DNA of 64,000 nucleotides from Trichobilharzia szidati (Eukaryota > Platyhelminthes > Trematoda > Strigeidida > Schistosomatidae): the NCBI GenBank assembly GCA_944472155.2, contig OX235279.1, positions 153,348,199 through 153,412,198 of the forward strand, given 5' to 3'. Both the position numbers and the translations under genes were made by a program. The notes beneath the pieces were generated by a model. The model worked only from the letters and a program-made list of their open reading frames with translations. It ran no database searches and was not told the DNA's origin. Of this stretch, positions 46,701-56,559 are shown one piece after another (within the stretch, counting starts at the first letter, position 1; the number at the start of each line of letters is the position of its first letter).

Positions 46701-49700
46701 AAAACTGTCTCATGCTAGAAGTAGACAACATAATGTATCACGATGTGTAGTTATTTAGTCGAATAGTAGCATCAAATTATTCCTCTGAAGAGTAATGGTT
46801 GTTTCACTGACTGATACCGCTTAAAAAGCACATTAGATACCAAGACCCACAGGATAGCTGTGTCTTTTTAACCTTTGACAGGTGAACACCACTTAGCTAC
46901 GAGACGGTTAAGAACAGATTCAAAGACGGTCAAGTATTCAACTGCTTATAAGTCTGACAGCTAGCTAAAAAACGGTTAATATATTCTTTAGATTGAGCAT
47001 GCTAGCAAACAAGTTTAATACTAATTATACAACTCAGTATAATGAACCAATCGATATAGGTTTGGTAAATTAACCTGATAAATTAATTTAAATAAACGAT
47101 TTATTTGTATTCCAATTGTAAGCGTGTATGTAATCTAATTTGTTGACTAACTAGTCATTTGGTAATTGTAAGTATAAATTTGCCGTAATCAGGGAATTAC
47201 GCGACGATTAGAAAACCTTCAACACAACAGGAGGATAAGTTCGTAAACATAATGAAGGGTAATGATACCTGTCTACAGTGAAATATTATCTAACATTCTT
47301 TGTATAAAATCCTGTTTACTGGTCTAGTTTTTTCTCATTTAGTAGATATATATATATATATACATAAATTGAAAGTGATACTCAGTGTGAAAGTTGATAT
47401 CCTGCTTTTTTGAAAACTATTCACATTAAAATCAAAAGTCACTTGATAAAACAATCTACGTGTTAGCAAATCGGGGGAAATATACCTTTGAATACCTTTA
47501 ATTCTATTTCACTTCTTATGACTATTAAATAGACAAGAATTGTTATAGAAATGGTCGTAGTAAAACTGAAATTTGATTAATACTGCAAGGATGAAGGACT
47601 TCTGTTGATAATAAATTCATAAGATATAAAATTTCTAAAACGAATACGGTATCAAATCAGTGGTGAATTTTTAAGACACTTTTATCATCTAGAAGACAAA
47701 AGAAAATTTAAGCAAAGAATATTCTTTTCGATATTTTCCTCTTCCAGCTCTACAATTATGTATACATAGAGAGAGCATTCTAGAACGATCGTCATTAGAA
47801 ATACTATCGGTTTGTTAGGATTAGTCGTTTTACAGTTCAAAAAAGACGCCTAAGTTAAAATAAGCATAAAAATGTAATTGTAAATAGAATATCAAATAAA
47901 ACTAAGGAAATCTCTACAACAGATTAAGGACGGAGTGCCGATGAGCTCCCCATCGGTTCCCATTCTGGCAGATTTCTTTTTAAGTAAACTAGAAAATGGA
48001 TCTCTGAACAACGTTATCGTAAAATTCTTATTTGATTGACACCATATGGATCACACCTTTATTCTTTGTGATAATGATTCGGATAAGAACACAATAATAA
48101 CTAAATTCAATGAAGTACATTCTGCTATGAAACTCATGTATGAAAAGGAATCCCAAAACAGAATTGCCTTCCTGGATGTCCTCCTTACAAGAAAATCAGA
48201 TGGTAGCAAAAAACGCAATTTGTATAGAAAAAGTACATGGAAAGGATAATATACATATTTTCACAGCTTCGTTCCACTTCAGTACAAAAGAAGTTCAGTT
48301 AAGAGCCTCAGCCACAGGGTTGGAGCTGTATGCTTAGAAGAAGTAGTTGAAGATGAATTAAGCATTTCATATGATACTTTGATTGAAAATAGCTATCCCG
48401 ACAAATTTATCAAGAAACACATGATAAAGAAAGCGGAAAAGAACTACTCCCAATCCGTAAACAAGAAGCCTTTATGCATACGATTGCAGTTCAAGGGCTA
48501 AGTAAAGGTACAGTGAAAACCATCAACAGTACGATATTAGACCATCTGGTCCAAACTGGCCACATAGCCAGCACTGAAGAATCCTTATCTATCACCTACC
48601 GGGTGCGAAATAAATTGCCAAAAACATCGAAGTACCGTATGCTTCAAACAAAAGAAGTTATCGCAATTCACGTGAAACAACCAGTGATTTTTGTGCAAAA
48701 GAAGCGAGGCCAGCCACTACTACTGCCCTGGCCTTCGGTGGGGACTATAAGTTCATGGATTTATATTATTATCTTTCCTAATTTTCCTGACATTCAGTTT
48801 ATTGTTATGTTGATGCTACTGAACTGTAATCTATTGATATTATTGGTTCGATGTTATTTAAACAACATTAATGTTCTTCATAACACTAATTCATTCACCA
48901 TAATGTATATATGACTCTAGAACCTGATGATGAAGTTATCAAAACGAATATTCTTTGTTCAGTAACCATTTTTTTGAAAATTAAGGAATATTGAAACCTT
49001 GATGGCTAAGGTAAAGAAAGCATCTGAACCAATTTCTTTTGGATACATAGATAAGACTTCTTAATACAGTTTCTAACAACCTCAGTAATATGTAATAGCC
49101 GAACTCCTGAAGTAAAATTAAGCTTAGTTGGTATACGATATATGAATTTGAAAGCCTTGTTTACATCAATTTTGTTTTCTGTATCTACGAGATGAGACAG
49201 TATAGAACTATGAAGATAACAAACTAATAAAAATAGGATGAACCTGTGTTGTAAAATTTAAGGCGGCAGATTTCGATCAGCGAGTTTACTAGGTGTGCAT
49301 TTGCGTTGCTGAAGTTCTTTTGTTTAAATCAGCAACAGTAGAGTGTACCCGGTGAAACAACTAACCGACTAAAGAAAAAACTAAGCTTGCAATGGGTAAA
49401 ACTTAGGAAGTAAATGTAAAAAGATCAAAAATACTGTTATATTTGCGCTAAAGTAAGAAACAAAGAAATGGGACAAGAAATAAACAAGAAGATATCTAAA
49501 TTTATGGACTGCTGTTGCTCACGCAAATAGTCATGTTAACTAACTTAGTGTTATATATAAGCAAGAATTTGAAAGGTTTGCATATTTCGAAGAAATTTCA
49601 ATGATGAATGTATGAACAGCGTTAAACATTACTTATAAATAGTAGAACCAAACAAAAAATACATTCGTATGTAAACACGAAAAAATGATTCGACAAGCCT

Positions 49701-52700
49701 TACACGGAAAACAAAATACACAGAATACATTTTAAACCAACTTACTTATGGACTAAACATCTTACAACAAAAATAAGATTGAATCTGTTTTAAAAAAGAT
49801 CAAAAGAATCTTGTAAACTAGTGTCATTTGTTTAGCAGAGATAATATGAATGGCAACTGTTCACGCTGGTAGCAGTGAATGAAGTAGAAGTAAACATGTT
49901 CACAAAATAAGGCAGTTTTCATTGTTGTTTTTTATTTATTTTTTTGGTTAATCCTCAGCTATGAACAGCTGAAAAATGCGATAGACTACCCTAACTGTGC
50001 TTATTTTACTCACTCATTCTTGCATTTTTTTCATCTAAAATACCTGGTTCTTAGTTTGCGCTATTGTTCATGGTTGGAGTTTTTAGTGTGACCTTGGGTT
50101 TGACTCCCCACATTCTGCTGTCATTACCAAAACTTACAACTAGATCACACAGTAAATTTAACACGCTAAAATGGGTTTCTGTTAAAAGGCATCTTGTGAA
50201 CGACTGACAAAACCCAGCTAATCACAATGGTGAACAAACAAAACTGTACTTCTTACTATTTAGAATGCTTAAGAAGGTGTCAGATGACGATCAAAGCAGT
50301 TTGGCATGGAAGTGATCCATGAACCTATAAAATCTCCATGTACCAAGGCTTACACTCACTTGATAAGAAAGCCGTTAACAAAATGTCTCTATCCATATTG
50401 ACGTGCTTGGAAATCTGTATGGTGAAATCTGTGACTGGCATGGGAATACCAGAAAAGGCAGCAAAAACCAGATGATGAGAATCCAACGTCCATTGCAGAT
50501 ACAGGATAATATCGGTCTCTAAGGCTATAGAGGTTGTGTAACACATTTGCCATTGGTTAAGTTGACATTTAAGCATAACCGTACTTCCTTCGTGTGTATT
50601 CACAATCAAATATGAGATAAATTAATAATCTGAATATTTTGTTTCAATTTTAAACTGTGCGGTTAACAAATACACATACATGAAGAGCATTTAAAGCCTA
50701 ATTATCAAATTTTGTAGTAGTTTCAAAGCTCCCTTGTAGATTATTGGTTGATGTTGGTGTGATGCCTATATGAATTTTATATGATCAGAGAATTTCTCAC
50801 TCCTATAAAACGTAGTCGTATAACTAGTTTAGTGAAGAAAAAAAATGAACCATAAACAAGCGCTAATAAAAACAGTGTAACGCAAAACTTACAATTTTCA
50901 AACAGAATTTCTCCCACAGCTAACCACTGACTATTAAAAAATATTCTCAACTCGACAAACTCTCCTAATCCAAATACATTTATTTCTTTTGACTCATTTT
51001 TATCACTTGACAGTTGCCGTACACTACTTGGCATGTGTTTTGTAACAGATTGTACTGCATAGTTTGTTTCAAGTATCTCATGTATTGGCAGGGTAATCCA
51101 ACGTGAGTCAGTATTCTGTTTATCCGGAGTTATTTGATAAACTAAAGATGATGACCACGGATTCTGATAATGTTCCTTTTGCTGACTGCTTCTCTTTTGA
51201 TTACGATTTCCATAAGAATAATAATAAAGTGATGGATCTTGAAAACTAAATCCAACTGTAATATTTCGTGGTACAGTTACACCAACTAAAAAGTCATTGG
51301 AAACATATAACCATATTGAAGAGAAGTTATAAATCATATCAAATCGAAAAATGATACGAACAAAATCTGATTCCATTTCTGTATTATAATTTGAGGTCAC
51401 TGAATCTGCAAGTGATTCGGTTGATGGAGTATTAGTGCTCAATGGTTTTTCTGTCAACTTTCTTCGCCATCCAACAAATTTGTGACTTGAGAAGGGACTG
51501 AAATGAAAGCAAAACGATATAATTTAGATGAACTATCATTCTTCTCTGAAATGTGTTTGTTTATGTAAGAAATTGTATATACTGCATTATGTAGAATATG
51601 TTATCTTTTTACTTTCTAAATTCTAGATAACTCAGTGAGTATTAAATGCGCCTAACTTGTCTGTTCGAATTTATTGTATTGTACTGCATCATTGAAAATA
51701 ATCAAAATGTTTTTAAACTGATATTACTAGTTCATGGTAATAACTATAGAGTGGGTCCAATTGCCACAGCTCACAGTTTTATATACGTAAGCAAACACTA
51801 TCGGATATCTTTTTAAAACTGAAATGCTACAGTTCAACATCCCACAGACCATCTGTTTAACTACATTTTTTCGATGAAACACAACATATGTCATTTGCTT
51901 CTTCTTTTCCACTAATCGCCACCAGTTGTTTGTTACGTATTATTCAGTATTTTACACAATCAGTCATTAGAAATAGGTGACAAAAAAGTTTCTGAATGAG
52001 CTGCGGCTATTAATTTTAATCGGCAGAAAGAAGGTTTTGAAAGTCAGTATTTGAAATGTAATTCAATAATATCCTAATTTGGAGACAAAGACTTCTTGAC
52101 ATATGGTAAGATCACGCTAAGTGGAGTAAATTCTAGCCTTTGCTATAGAAAATTCTGTTTTTGGTTTTCATTAATATGTTTTATTAATGCGCATATTTAA
52201 AATAAATTATAGTTTACTGTAGTGAAGTGGCGTTGTTTTACTGTGAATATTCAATGGGAAAGATTTAAAGTAAGAAATTTGTCTTCGATGAAATTTCTCT
52301 TTCAATGGAATGAACAAGGAAACTTTTGAAATTCAGTCGTACGAAAAGCTTTTGTTTAATAGTAGAAAAGCTTGATAATTGGAACATACTCACCAAGTGT
52401 GCATAGATTATAAACTTGCTTTCAAAGAGTCTACAAGTTGAAAGCTCTTCAGCAATTCTATTTAAGTTGTGTTGGTGAACACTGGTTACATTCATACTCT
52501 ATAAATATGAAAATATCCTGTAATTCAGCAAGTTGTAGTTCCAGTGACATATTTTATTCTGTACAAGTTATGTGAAAACGCTGATGTCCTAGAGATTGCT
52601 TTACACAGTATTATATCATGCGAGGCGTTTTGTTCATTTAAACTATACGACGGACACAAAAACTGTAATTGATATGATTAATTCCAACTGTTCATCAATG

Positions 52701-55700
52701 AATAAATATACAACTAAGTCACTAACCTTGTGATTGCTTTGAACTCCGTATCATTATCTGTTAACTTGCCTAATCCACCTTCTATGATTGTTTGAAATGT
52801 TTTCTCATCACTAAAATCCTTATGAATACTATCAAAAATGCGAAATTTATGTGATTTCAAATCATATGTTGTATCCAACAGGCGAGTACGTTCATTAGAA
52901 GGATTGTTTCTGTATATCTGATGACTTGGAGAAATAGTTTCTGGCAATAGTGCTCCTTCAGGCGCTTTGTACTCTACGATTCCACCTAAATAAAGAAATG
53001 AAAGCTAATTAAAGCATCTACAAAAGTCTGGAAATAGGTAATTTATTCATTTACTGATGTATGCCTGATTTTCTTTTAAGGCTTCTTTTTGTGATCAGTG
53101 ATACACTTAAAATCTTTGACAGTTTAACCGGCTTATTCAAAGAGTTTTTATCTTCAAACACTGATTTTATCAGGTATTAAATATCACAGTTTCTGGACAG
53201 TTTCAGAGTATTTTCTACTATTGTTTGCTAAGATACGCTTGAATGAGTTATATATGTATTACTTAAATCACTTTCTTTTTCCCGGAAGTCTTAGAAGATG
53301 TTAAACACTAAGATATTCATCTATGTAACGAGTAGTAAGGTTCAGTTCGTATCTTGAAAAGAAGTATTGACACACACCTTGCCGATGCCTATTAACTTAG
53401 ATCATAAAGAAATAAATCAGAAAATTTTTAAATAACTCTATTTTTGAAAAGTAACAAACTTACTCGCTTCACAGCCTAATAACTCTAACTTTAAACACGT
53501 TTTTGTTGGCTCCAAGCTGAATGGATAAATACGCACATAACGTGCTACAAATGGCGGATCCATTGTATTGAAATTTTCTGTCATAGCGTCTTGATTCCCA
53601 GCTAAGCGCTGAAGTAAAAGTTAGTACTGTCAAGAATACGATTTCAAATCAAAAACAATCATACACAATCAGTAACTTATGTGACTACCTAGAGAAAGTA
53701 TCATTAATTTTCTGAATACAGATTAACAAAGGTATAATGTTTCATGATAATGCCACATAGTTTTATCTTAGGTTTTCATGGATTCATATGGGGTTTGATG
53801 GCTTTATTAAGTTGAATAACTATGTGAAGCCATCGAGTAAATGAAATATCATCTTTATCCTCATATTTGACAACTGCATTCTATCTTTTTGTACTTGACT
53901 GTATACTCTATCTTAACAAGAACAATTTTTCTGCAACTTTCAGTCTGTCCATCAGTGTTTGATTGACAGAATACTCGCGGATCATGCCACATGTGATCTG
54001 GGACTTGATCGCTGGCCATTGCACTCCTTAACCCCGATTGACCAGTAGTTCACCCAACAAAGAGGGAAGGTTGGGCGTGAGGCTAGCACACACATCCTGT
54101 AAAATTAATCTAACTACTACTGAAACTTCAAGCCTCTAGCTTGAAGTCCTGTGTTCCGAGTGGAACACAGGATTAAAATAAATAAAATAATCTTTAGTTT
54201 ATTGATTTTTCTCCGCAACTCATACGGCTGAAAATATTATTGGAGTGGTTTCCATGTTATTGTTGTTGTAAAGACCATTTTATTTAGTGTGACTGTGTTC
54301 AGTACCTGCGAATTCGGGAATATTTGAAGGTATGGATAGATAGAAAGTGGCAGCTGATGATACATGAATAAATTCTTGGTGGTTTAGTGCAAAAGCTTCG
54401 TCCAACTCTATCCAGTGTCAATAAACACCTATTATTTTATAAAAATAAGCACTGATATTGCCTTTTCACTTATGTTTACATCTTTGTTGGACAGAGTGAT
54501 AAATAAAGCTTATTTTCTGGGAGACCAATAAAAGCTAAAACGTAAAGTGTAACCTAGCTAACAGCATGCTGAAACCAAGCTAGATGGGTAAGTTTTATGC
54601 TTGGGATAGTAAAAAAACTGAAGATAATGTACTTTAACTTGATTAACACATCTTCAGTCGATGACAATGAGCTAGAATTCTAGCAACTATGAGAAAAAGT
54701 GTAATATCACATTATGTGATAAGGAAGTAATGACTTACCTTAGTTCCATTTTCTTTTTCATAATCAAACCATGTACTAGTCAATTCACGACGATATTTTA
54801 CATAGAAATAAGGTGTTGTCTGTCTGCCCTATAGTGTGAATAAATTGTTAAGAAAACAGAAAGACTTCATGAGAAAAGGAAATGTGGCACATAGTTTCAT
54901 GTATGTATGCCTGCAATTCTCCTACTAACTGTCATGTAAATTACGAGTGAAAAATTCTCATAAACTACTAATTCTGTGTAACAGTTGTTATTTAGGTGAT
55001 TCAAATGCCATCAGTCTTGTTAGCTTTATTTTGGGGAATAAATGATAATATGTACTATGTGCTGTTTATTTCCAAAAGAATTTCTAAAAACAGCTTACTT
55101 ACATAATATAAGCATATATATATATATAATACTCTGAGTTGTTCTTTTAGGCACTTGAATCTCAAATTGTTACAACATTTAATCGATTCATACATTTATA
55201 TGCATGTTAATTTTATATTCTTCGAGCCGAATGTATGGTTTTTATTCTCCTGATAGACATCTCTTCAGCTAATTTCATTGTGAAGTGAGCCTCAGGTTAG
55301 GCATCTTTTGATGAAGTTTCGTAGATAGCCACTTTTGCTGAAGATAGGCATAAGTCATCTCTCCCATATTCCTTTGAAGGCAGGAGTGCTGCACTATGAT
55401 TATTAATATGTGTTTAACTTCTGGTAAAAGACTACGAAATACAACTGGTACAGTAGACTTTGAGGCAAACTAAATAATCCAAACACACTACAGAACTCGT
55501 GTTTTGGATCACACAACTCAGAGAACACATAAACATCAAAAACATCCACCTAAGATGCCAATATTCATTATTTTATGATGAAACCATATTCCTATGATGT
55601 AATGAAAAACTTCTCTTCATGATGTAAAGTAACATGTGCCAGTAGAGACATAATAAACATCAGCAATCACTTGGTGATGAGTTTCCGACGTAGGTCAGAG

Positions 55701-56559
55701 GCTTTTTGGGAAGCATGAACAAGATTCGGGAAAATTGCATTACTGCATTAAATAGTGGCAAAACCAGAAACTTCACAATTTGAGACTTCATAGCTGACAA
55801 CAGATTCACTTTTGTGGTCATCGTTGAACGTTACTGAGCGGCAACCAAAATGTCCTTCAAATCTCTGACTTTGCCCGATATCGATTCTGTTCCTGCAAAA
55901 CGTCAGTCGTGGTCACAAATGCTTGATAGTACCAACAGCTAAGTTCTCGCATAACTTGTAAATCGCAAAACTAAATGGGTTTCTCAGTATCGTTGCAACA
56001 CCTTTTTGAATGATAAAATAATGAACTTGGCCTGAGTATCTGGTGTCACCTAAGTGCTAAAGTCTAATAATCTTTTCATAAGCTTTTGCTCGTTTCGATG
56101 GTTCACAGTAGCTTCTAAAAATCTACTACAAGATATTTTACATAAATAAACACTTTCGGTCAAAAGGTTAGATTTAACGCAAGTCCACTTGATCTCTTGT
56201 TAATAAGAACTGAAATATTAATGTATTCTTATTAAAATTTCTGCCAGAATGACAGTTAATTTGCAGTTTTAACGGAAAAATGAAAGTAAGTAGAACATCT
56301 TTTAGATCCTACTCAAACCACTCATCTCCAACTTCATCTTCTCCCTAAGTAATGAAAGTTTTGTATATCCTTTAAAAAAGAGTTAAATAAAATGTATAGT
56401 GGGCTTACTTTGCTTTGAGCTACACGACCTTTAGTTATAATCAGTTTGATAATACTCTGGCGACCTAGATCAATTTCCATGAATTCACGAAGTTCTGTTC
56501 CAACTTTAGCATCTGGGCACCAAGCGCGTTCTTGAAGGCTGAGATCGTTTGGGTCTTCA
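37616..56559 (-). CDS. DDR: Discoidin domain receptor-like receptor tyrosine kinase, eight internal exons, partial at both ends
   Basis: Eight minus-strand exons splice in one frame: 56409-56559, 54739-54828, 53464-53608, 52727-52985, 50893-51497, 40982-41739, 39408-39996 and 37616-37731, 2713 nt and 904 codons. Every intron is GT-AG and every phase matches. Order of parts: later discoidin (F5/8 type C) domain, discoidin-like domain, transmembrane helix, long cytoplasmic linker. DDRs are membrane tyrosine kinases that bind collagen through the discoidin domain. Diagnostic pieces seen are AWCP, FMEIDLGRQ, VARYVRIYP, LKLELLGC, EYKAPEGALLPE, GGLG, FVGW and WLAVGEILFEN. No start codon, signal peptide, first discoidin Cys or kinase exon is visible, so both ends are missing. 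Introns are 1580, 1130, 478, 1229, 9153, 985 and 1676 bp. The family is secure; the closest vertebrate paralogue and the presence of a working kinase cannot be judged. Confidence 0.93.
37732..38822. other. DDR intron g-h, unique part
   Basis: No repeat or gene seen in this part of the 1676-bp intron. The rest is a SINE-A copy. Confidence 0.5.
38823..39160 (-). repeat. SINE-A copy, nearly full length
   Basis: Minus strand: 5' extension ctgctgcaccctactggtca and gtgtgaggacaaatactcgc; head cagtggcttaatggtatacg and ccagggttcgaatccc; ribozyme gcactg, ataaaga, gtcccaaactaggac, gaag, cagctt, tc, cagtac; tail ccaatcaaatccctacaaac. The core is mutated. It sits in the DDR intron in the same direction as the gene. 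Confidence 0.88.
39408..39996 (-). CDS. DDR: DDR exon g: cytoplasmic juxtamembrane region with proline-rich motif
   Basis: The exon follows acctgtag and ends before gtaaat; 589 nt, phase 0 in and phase 1 out, 196 codons. It starts FIPGGSVSSNLQGTYLS and includes SIYTSLPGSDCDSQPYAKVD, whose PYAKVD resembles the 'YAEAD' tyrosine site of other DDRs. RLYNPLHL followed by PPPPSLPLPPTP is a possible adaptor-docking site next to a proline-rich SH3-type ligand, and ANPLF occurs near the end. Assignment rests on frame continuity with its neighbours and on these motifs; most of the sequence is poorly conserved. Confidence 0.86.
39997..40981. other. DDR intron f-g
   Basis: AT-rich intron with an ATTT tract near 40495-40515. 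No repeat family seen. Confidence 0.5.
40982..41739 (-). CDS. DDR: DDR exon f: transmembrane helix and start of cytoplasmic region
   Basis: The exon follows ctctcag and ends before gtaagt; 758 nt, phase 1 in and phase 0 out (253 codons). About 50 extracellular residues (SQMPNLKFKPEDTN...) come first. A helix follows at about exon residues 51-75 (YVLAIICSLLVILICCGLFC, then LFCVW) with five Cys. The basic stop-transfer sequence is GRERLRVPFRHKFNRKNKR. The remaining ~178 residues are cytoplasmic and low in complexity (Asn, Ser, Thr, Gln), with a run of six Thr and scattered Tyr. A 9.15-kb intron full of transposons lies upstream. Confidence 0.9.
41935..42105 (+). repeat. SINE-D (Sm-alpha-like) copy with decayed hammerhead
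   Basis: Head: gatgtctagtggatcatgct. Ribozyme part: ccaacga, gtcc...ggac (stem II intact), gaga, tgcata, then caggtgtttcactgctagtc, which follows the right arm of the Sm-alpha hammerhead. Changes in the core and at the cleavage site make activity unlikely. Confidence 0.65.
42318..42800. repeat. SINE-A inverted pair
   Basis: 42318-42612 is a minus copy (box B cccgggttagaacccaag, ribozyme gatgactcc...ggat, gaga, cggctg, tc, cagtac). 42640-42800 is a plus copy starting at box B (ctgggttcgaaacg) with ribozyme gtactg, ccgacga, gtcc, taaa, cagctg, tg, cagtac. 3' ends point outwards. Confidence 0.83.
42801..44334. other. DDR intron e-f, no gene seen
   Basis: AT-rich, with an (ATT)n tract at about 43560-43588. 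Minus-strand open frames here do not fit as exons, because exons e and f already join in phase. Confidence 0.5.
44335..44475 (+). repeat. SINE-B copy, 3' part
   Basis: Has gggttgggcgtgaggctagc, as at 54071-54090, then gaaacttcaacgcacag and aaataataaa. The tRNA head is missing. Confidence 0.68.
44476..45500. other. DDR intron e-f, no gene seen
   Basis: AT-rich intron sequence, nothing recognised. Confidence 0.5.
45501..45559. repeat. Perfect 20-bp inverted repeat with 19-nt loop
   Basis: 45501-45520 and 45540-45559 are exact reverse complements (tgtagtatcaattttgattt and its complement). The loop gacactagtaactagcgtg is itself partly self-complementary. Confidence 0.9.
45577..45745 (+). repeat. 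SINE-C copy with the best tRNA-like head
   Basis: gcccgaatagctcagtgata (box A), gacgcgggttcgaatctc (box B). The ribozyme-like part is ctggtga, gtgc...gcac, aaaa, cctagg, tc. It could be mistaken for a tRNA gene, but there is no paired acceptor stem and the SINE body continues. Confidence 0.78.
45746..47924. other. DDR intron e-f, no gene seen
   Basis: AT-rich intron; (TA)n at about 47345-47362. Confidence 0.5.
47925..48960 (+). pseudogene. Penelope-like element, truncated and frameshifted
   Basis: It starts DGVPMSSPSVPILADFFL (RT box 'GVAMGSP.GP.LADI', about 47931-47985). HTFILCDND replaces the catalytic YVDD area, whose Asp pair is lost after a stop. IAFLDVLLTRKSDG and LYRKSTW follow (48046-48249). 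After a frameshift come NSYPDKFIKK-type sequence and, at 48474-48760, ILDHLVQTGHIASTEESLSI, KEVIAIHVKQPVIFVQKKRG and PLLLPW. The nuclease core is deleted. At 48925-48955 cctgatgatgaagttatcaa then aacg resembles the terminal motif. Confidence 0.85.
48961..50324. other. DDR intron e-f, mostly featureless
   Basis: Apart from the SINE remnant at 49255, a weak tRNA-like box B (cttgggtttgactcccc at about 50092) is the only feature. Confidence 0.4.
49255..49365 (+). repeat. SINE-A-like remnant
   Basis: Has ggcggcagatttcgatcagc and gtgtgcatttgcgttgctga, parallel to the divergent copy at 9945-10095. Confidence 0.4.
50325..50609 (-). other. 94-codon open frame of unknown nature in the DDR intron
   Basis: The frame begins MIVNTHEGSTVMLKCQLNQW and contains ILYLQWTLDSHHLVFAAFSG. 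GSTVMLKC and LYLQW faintly recall an immunoglobulin fold, but spacing and the second Cys do not fit convincingly. It is less AT-biased than its surroundings. No splice acceptor with matching phase links it to the receptor exons, so a transposon remnant is more likely. Confidence 0.22.
50893..51497 (-). CDS. DDR: DDR exon e: discoidin-like domain
   Basis: The exon begins after atttcag and ends before gtaagt; 605 nt, phase 2 in and phase 1 out. SPFSSHKFVGWRRKL fits the 'VGW' at the start of this domain in other DDRs, and FVRIIFRFDMIYNFSSIWLY the 'VEMEFEFD' strand. GEFVELRIFF and WLAVGEILFEN fit the closing 'FL.CRFLFAGPWLLFSEI.F' strand. An insert rich in Tyr, Ser, Gln and Lys (around YYYSYGNRNQKRSSQQKEHY) lengthens one loop. 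NFSS and NITV are possible N-glycosylation sites. There is no Cys in the exon, although mammalian DDRs have a disulfide here. Confidence 0.93.
51498..52726. other. DDR intron d-e
   Basis: AT-rich intron; no repeat family or extra exon needed. Confidence 0.5.
52727..52985 (-). CDS. DDR: DDR exon d: linker and start of discoidin-like domain
   Basis: The exon follows tttag and ends before gttagt, with phase 1 in and phase 2 out. It encodes SGIVEYKAPEGALLPE, matching the stretch just after the discoidin domain in DDRs ('LLSYTAPVGQ'). A charged, Ser/Asn-rich segment follows, then EGGLGKLTDN, the 'GGLGQL.D' of the DDR discoidin-like domain. No Cys is present. An open stretch at 52265-52495 inside the following intron is not needed, because this exon joins the next one in phase. 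Confidence 0.92.
52986..53463. other. DDR intron c-d
   Basis: Short AT-rich intron, nothing recognised. Confidence 0.55.
53464..53608 (-). CDS. DDR: DDR exon c: end of discoidin domain
   Basis: There are 48 codons plus one base (phase 0 in, phase 1 out) between cttcag and gtaagt. It starts RLAGNQDAM and contains MDPPFVARYVRIYPFSLEP, the 'ARYVRI.P' strand of discoidin domains, then TKTCLKLELLGCEA, the C-terminal strand with the closing Cys. The spacing between the two Cys (CLKLELLGC) is as in F5/8C domains. The second discoidin-like domain follows directly in the next exon. Confidence 0.95.
53960..54185 (+). repeat. SINE-B copy, near full length
   Basis: Head decayed; middle ggttgggcgtgaggctagca; then ctactactgaaacttcaagc. 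A terminal perfect hairpin cctgtgttcc/ggaacacagg (about 54150-54173) is followed by attaaaataaataaaataat. In the DDR intron, opposite to the gene. Confidence 0.76.
54739..54828 (-). CDS. DDR: DDR exon b: discoidin domain strand
   Basis: This exon encodes exactly 30 codons, phase 0 on both sides, between ctatag and gtaagt. It reads GRQTTPYFYVKYRRELTSTW and then FDYEKENGTK. The pattern aromatic-x-V-x-Y-R-x(n)-W is the F5/8C strand that carries the 'YRLRYSRDGRRW' type sequence in DDRs. It is too short to stand alone, but it joins exons a and c without a frame change. Confidence 0.93.
54829..56408. other. DDR intron a-b
   Basis: AT-rich intron; short (TA)n near 55116-55128. No repeat family recognised. 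Confidence 0.5.
56409..56559 (-). CDS. DDR: DDR exon a: middle of discoidin domain
   Basis: The exon follows acceptor ttttag and ends before donor gtaagc. It adds the last base of a split codon (AG|T, Ser) and then 50 codons, from EDPNDLSL to GRVAQSK. AWCPDAKVG matches the conserved Trp-Cys-Pro of DDR discoidin domains, and FMEIDLGRQSIIKLIITKGR is the beta strand that in F5/8C domains reads like 'LQVDLG...V..I.TQGR'. The preceding exon must end in phase 2 and should carry the first domain Cys and the LGM-type motif. I could not find it up to 64000. Confidence 0.93.

Noticed and set aside
52265..52495. Extra DDR exon in intron d-e
   Set aside because: Exons d and e join in phase 2 with conserved sequence on both sides; no splice sites fit.
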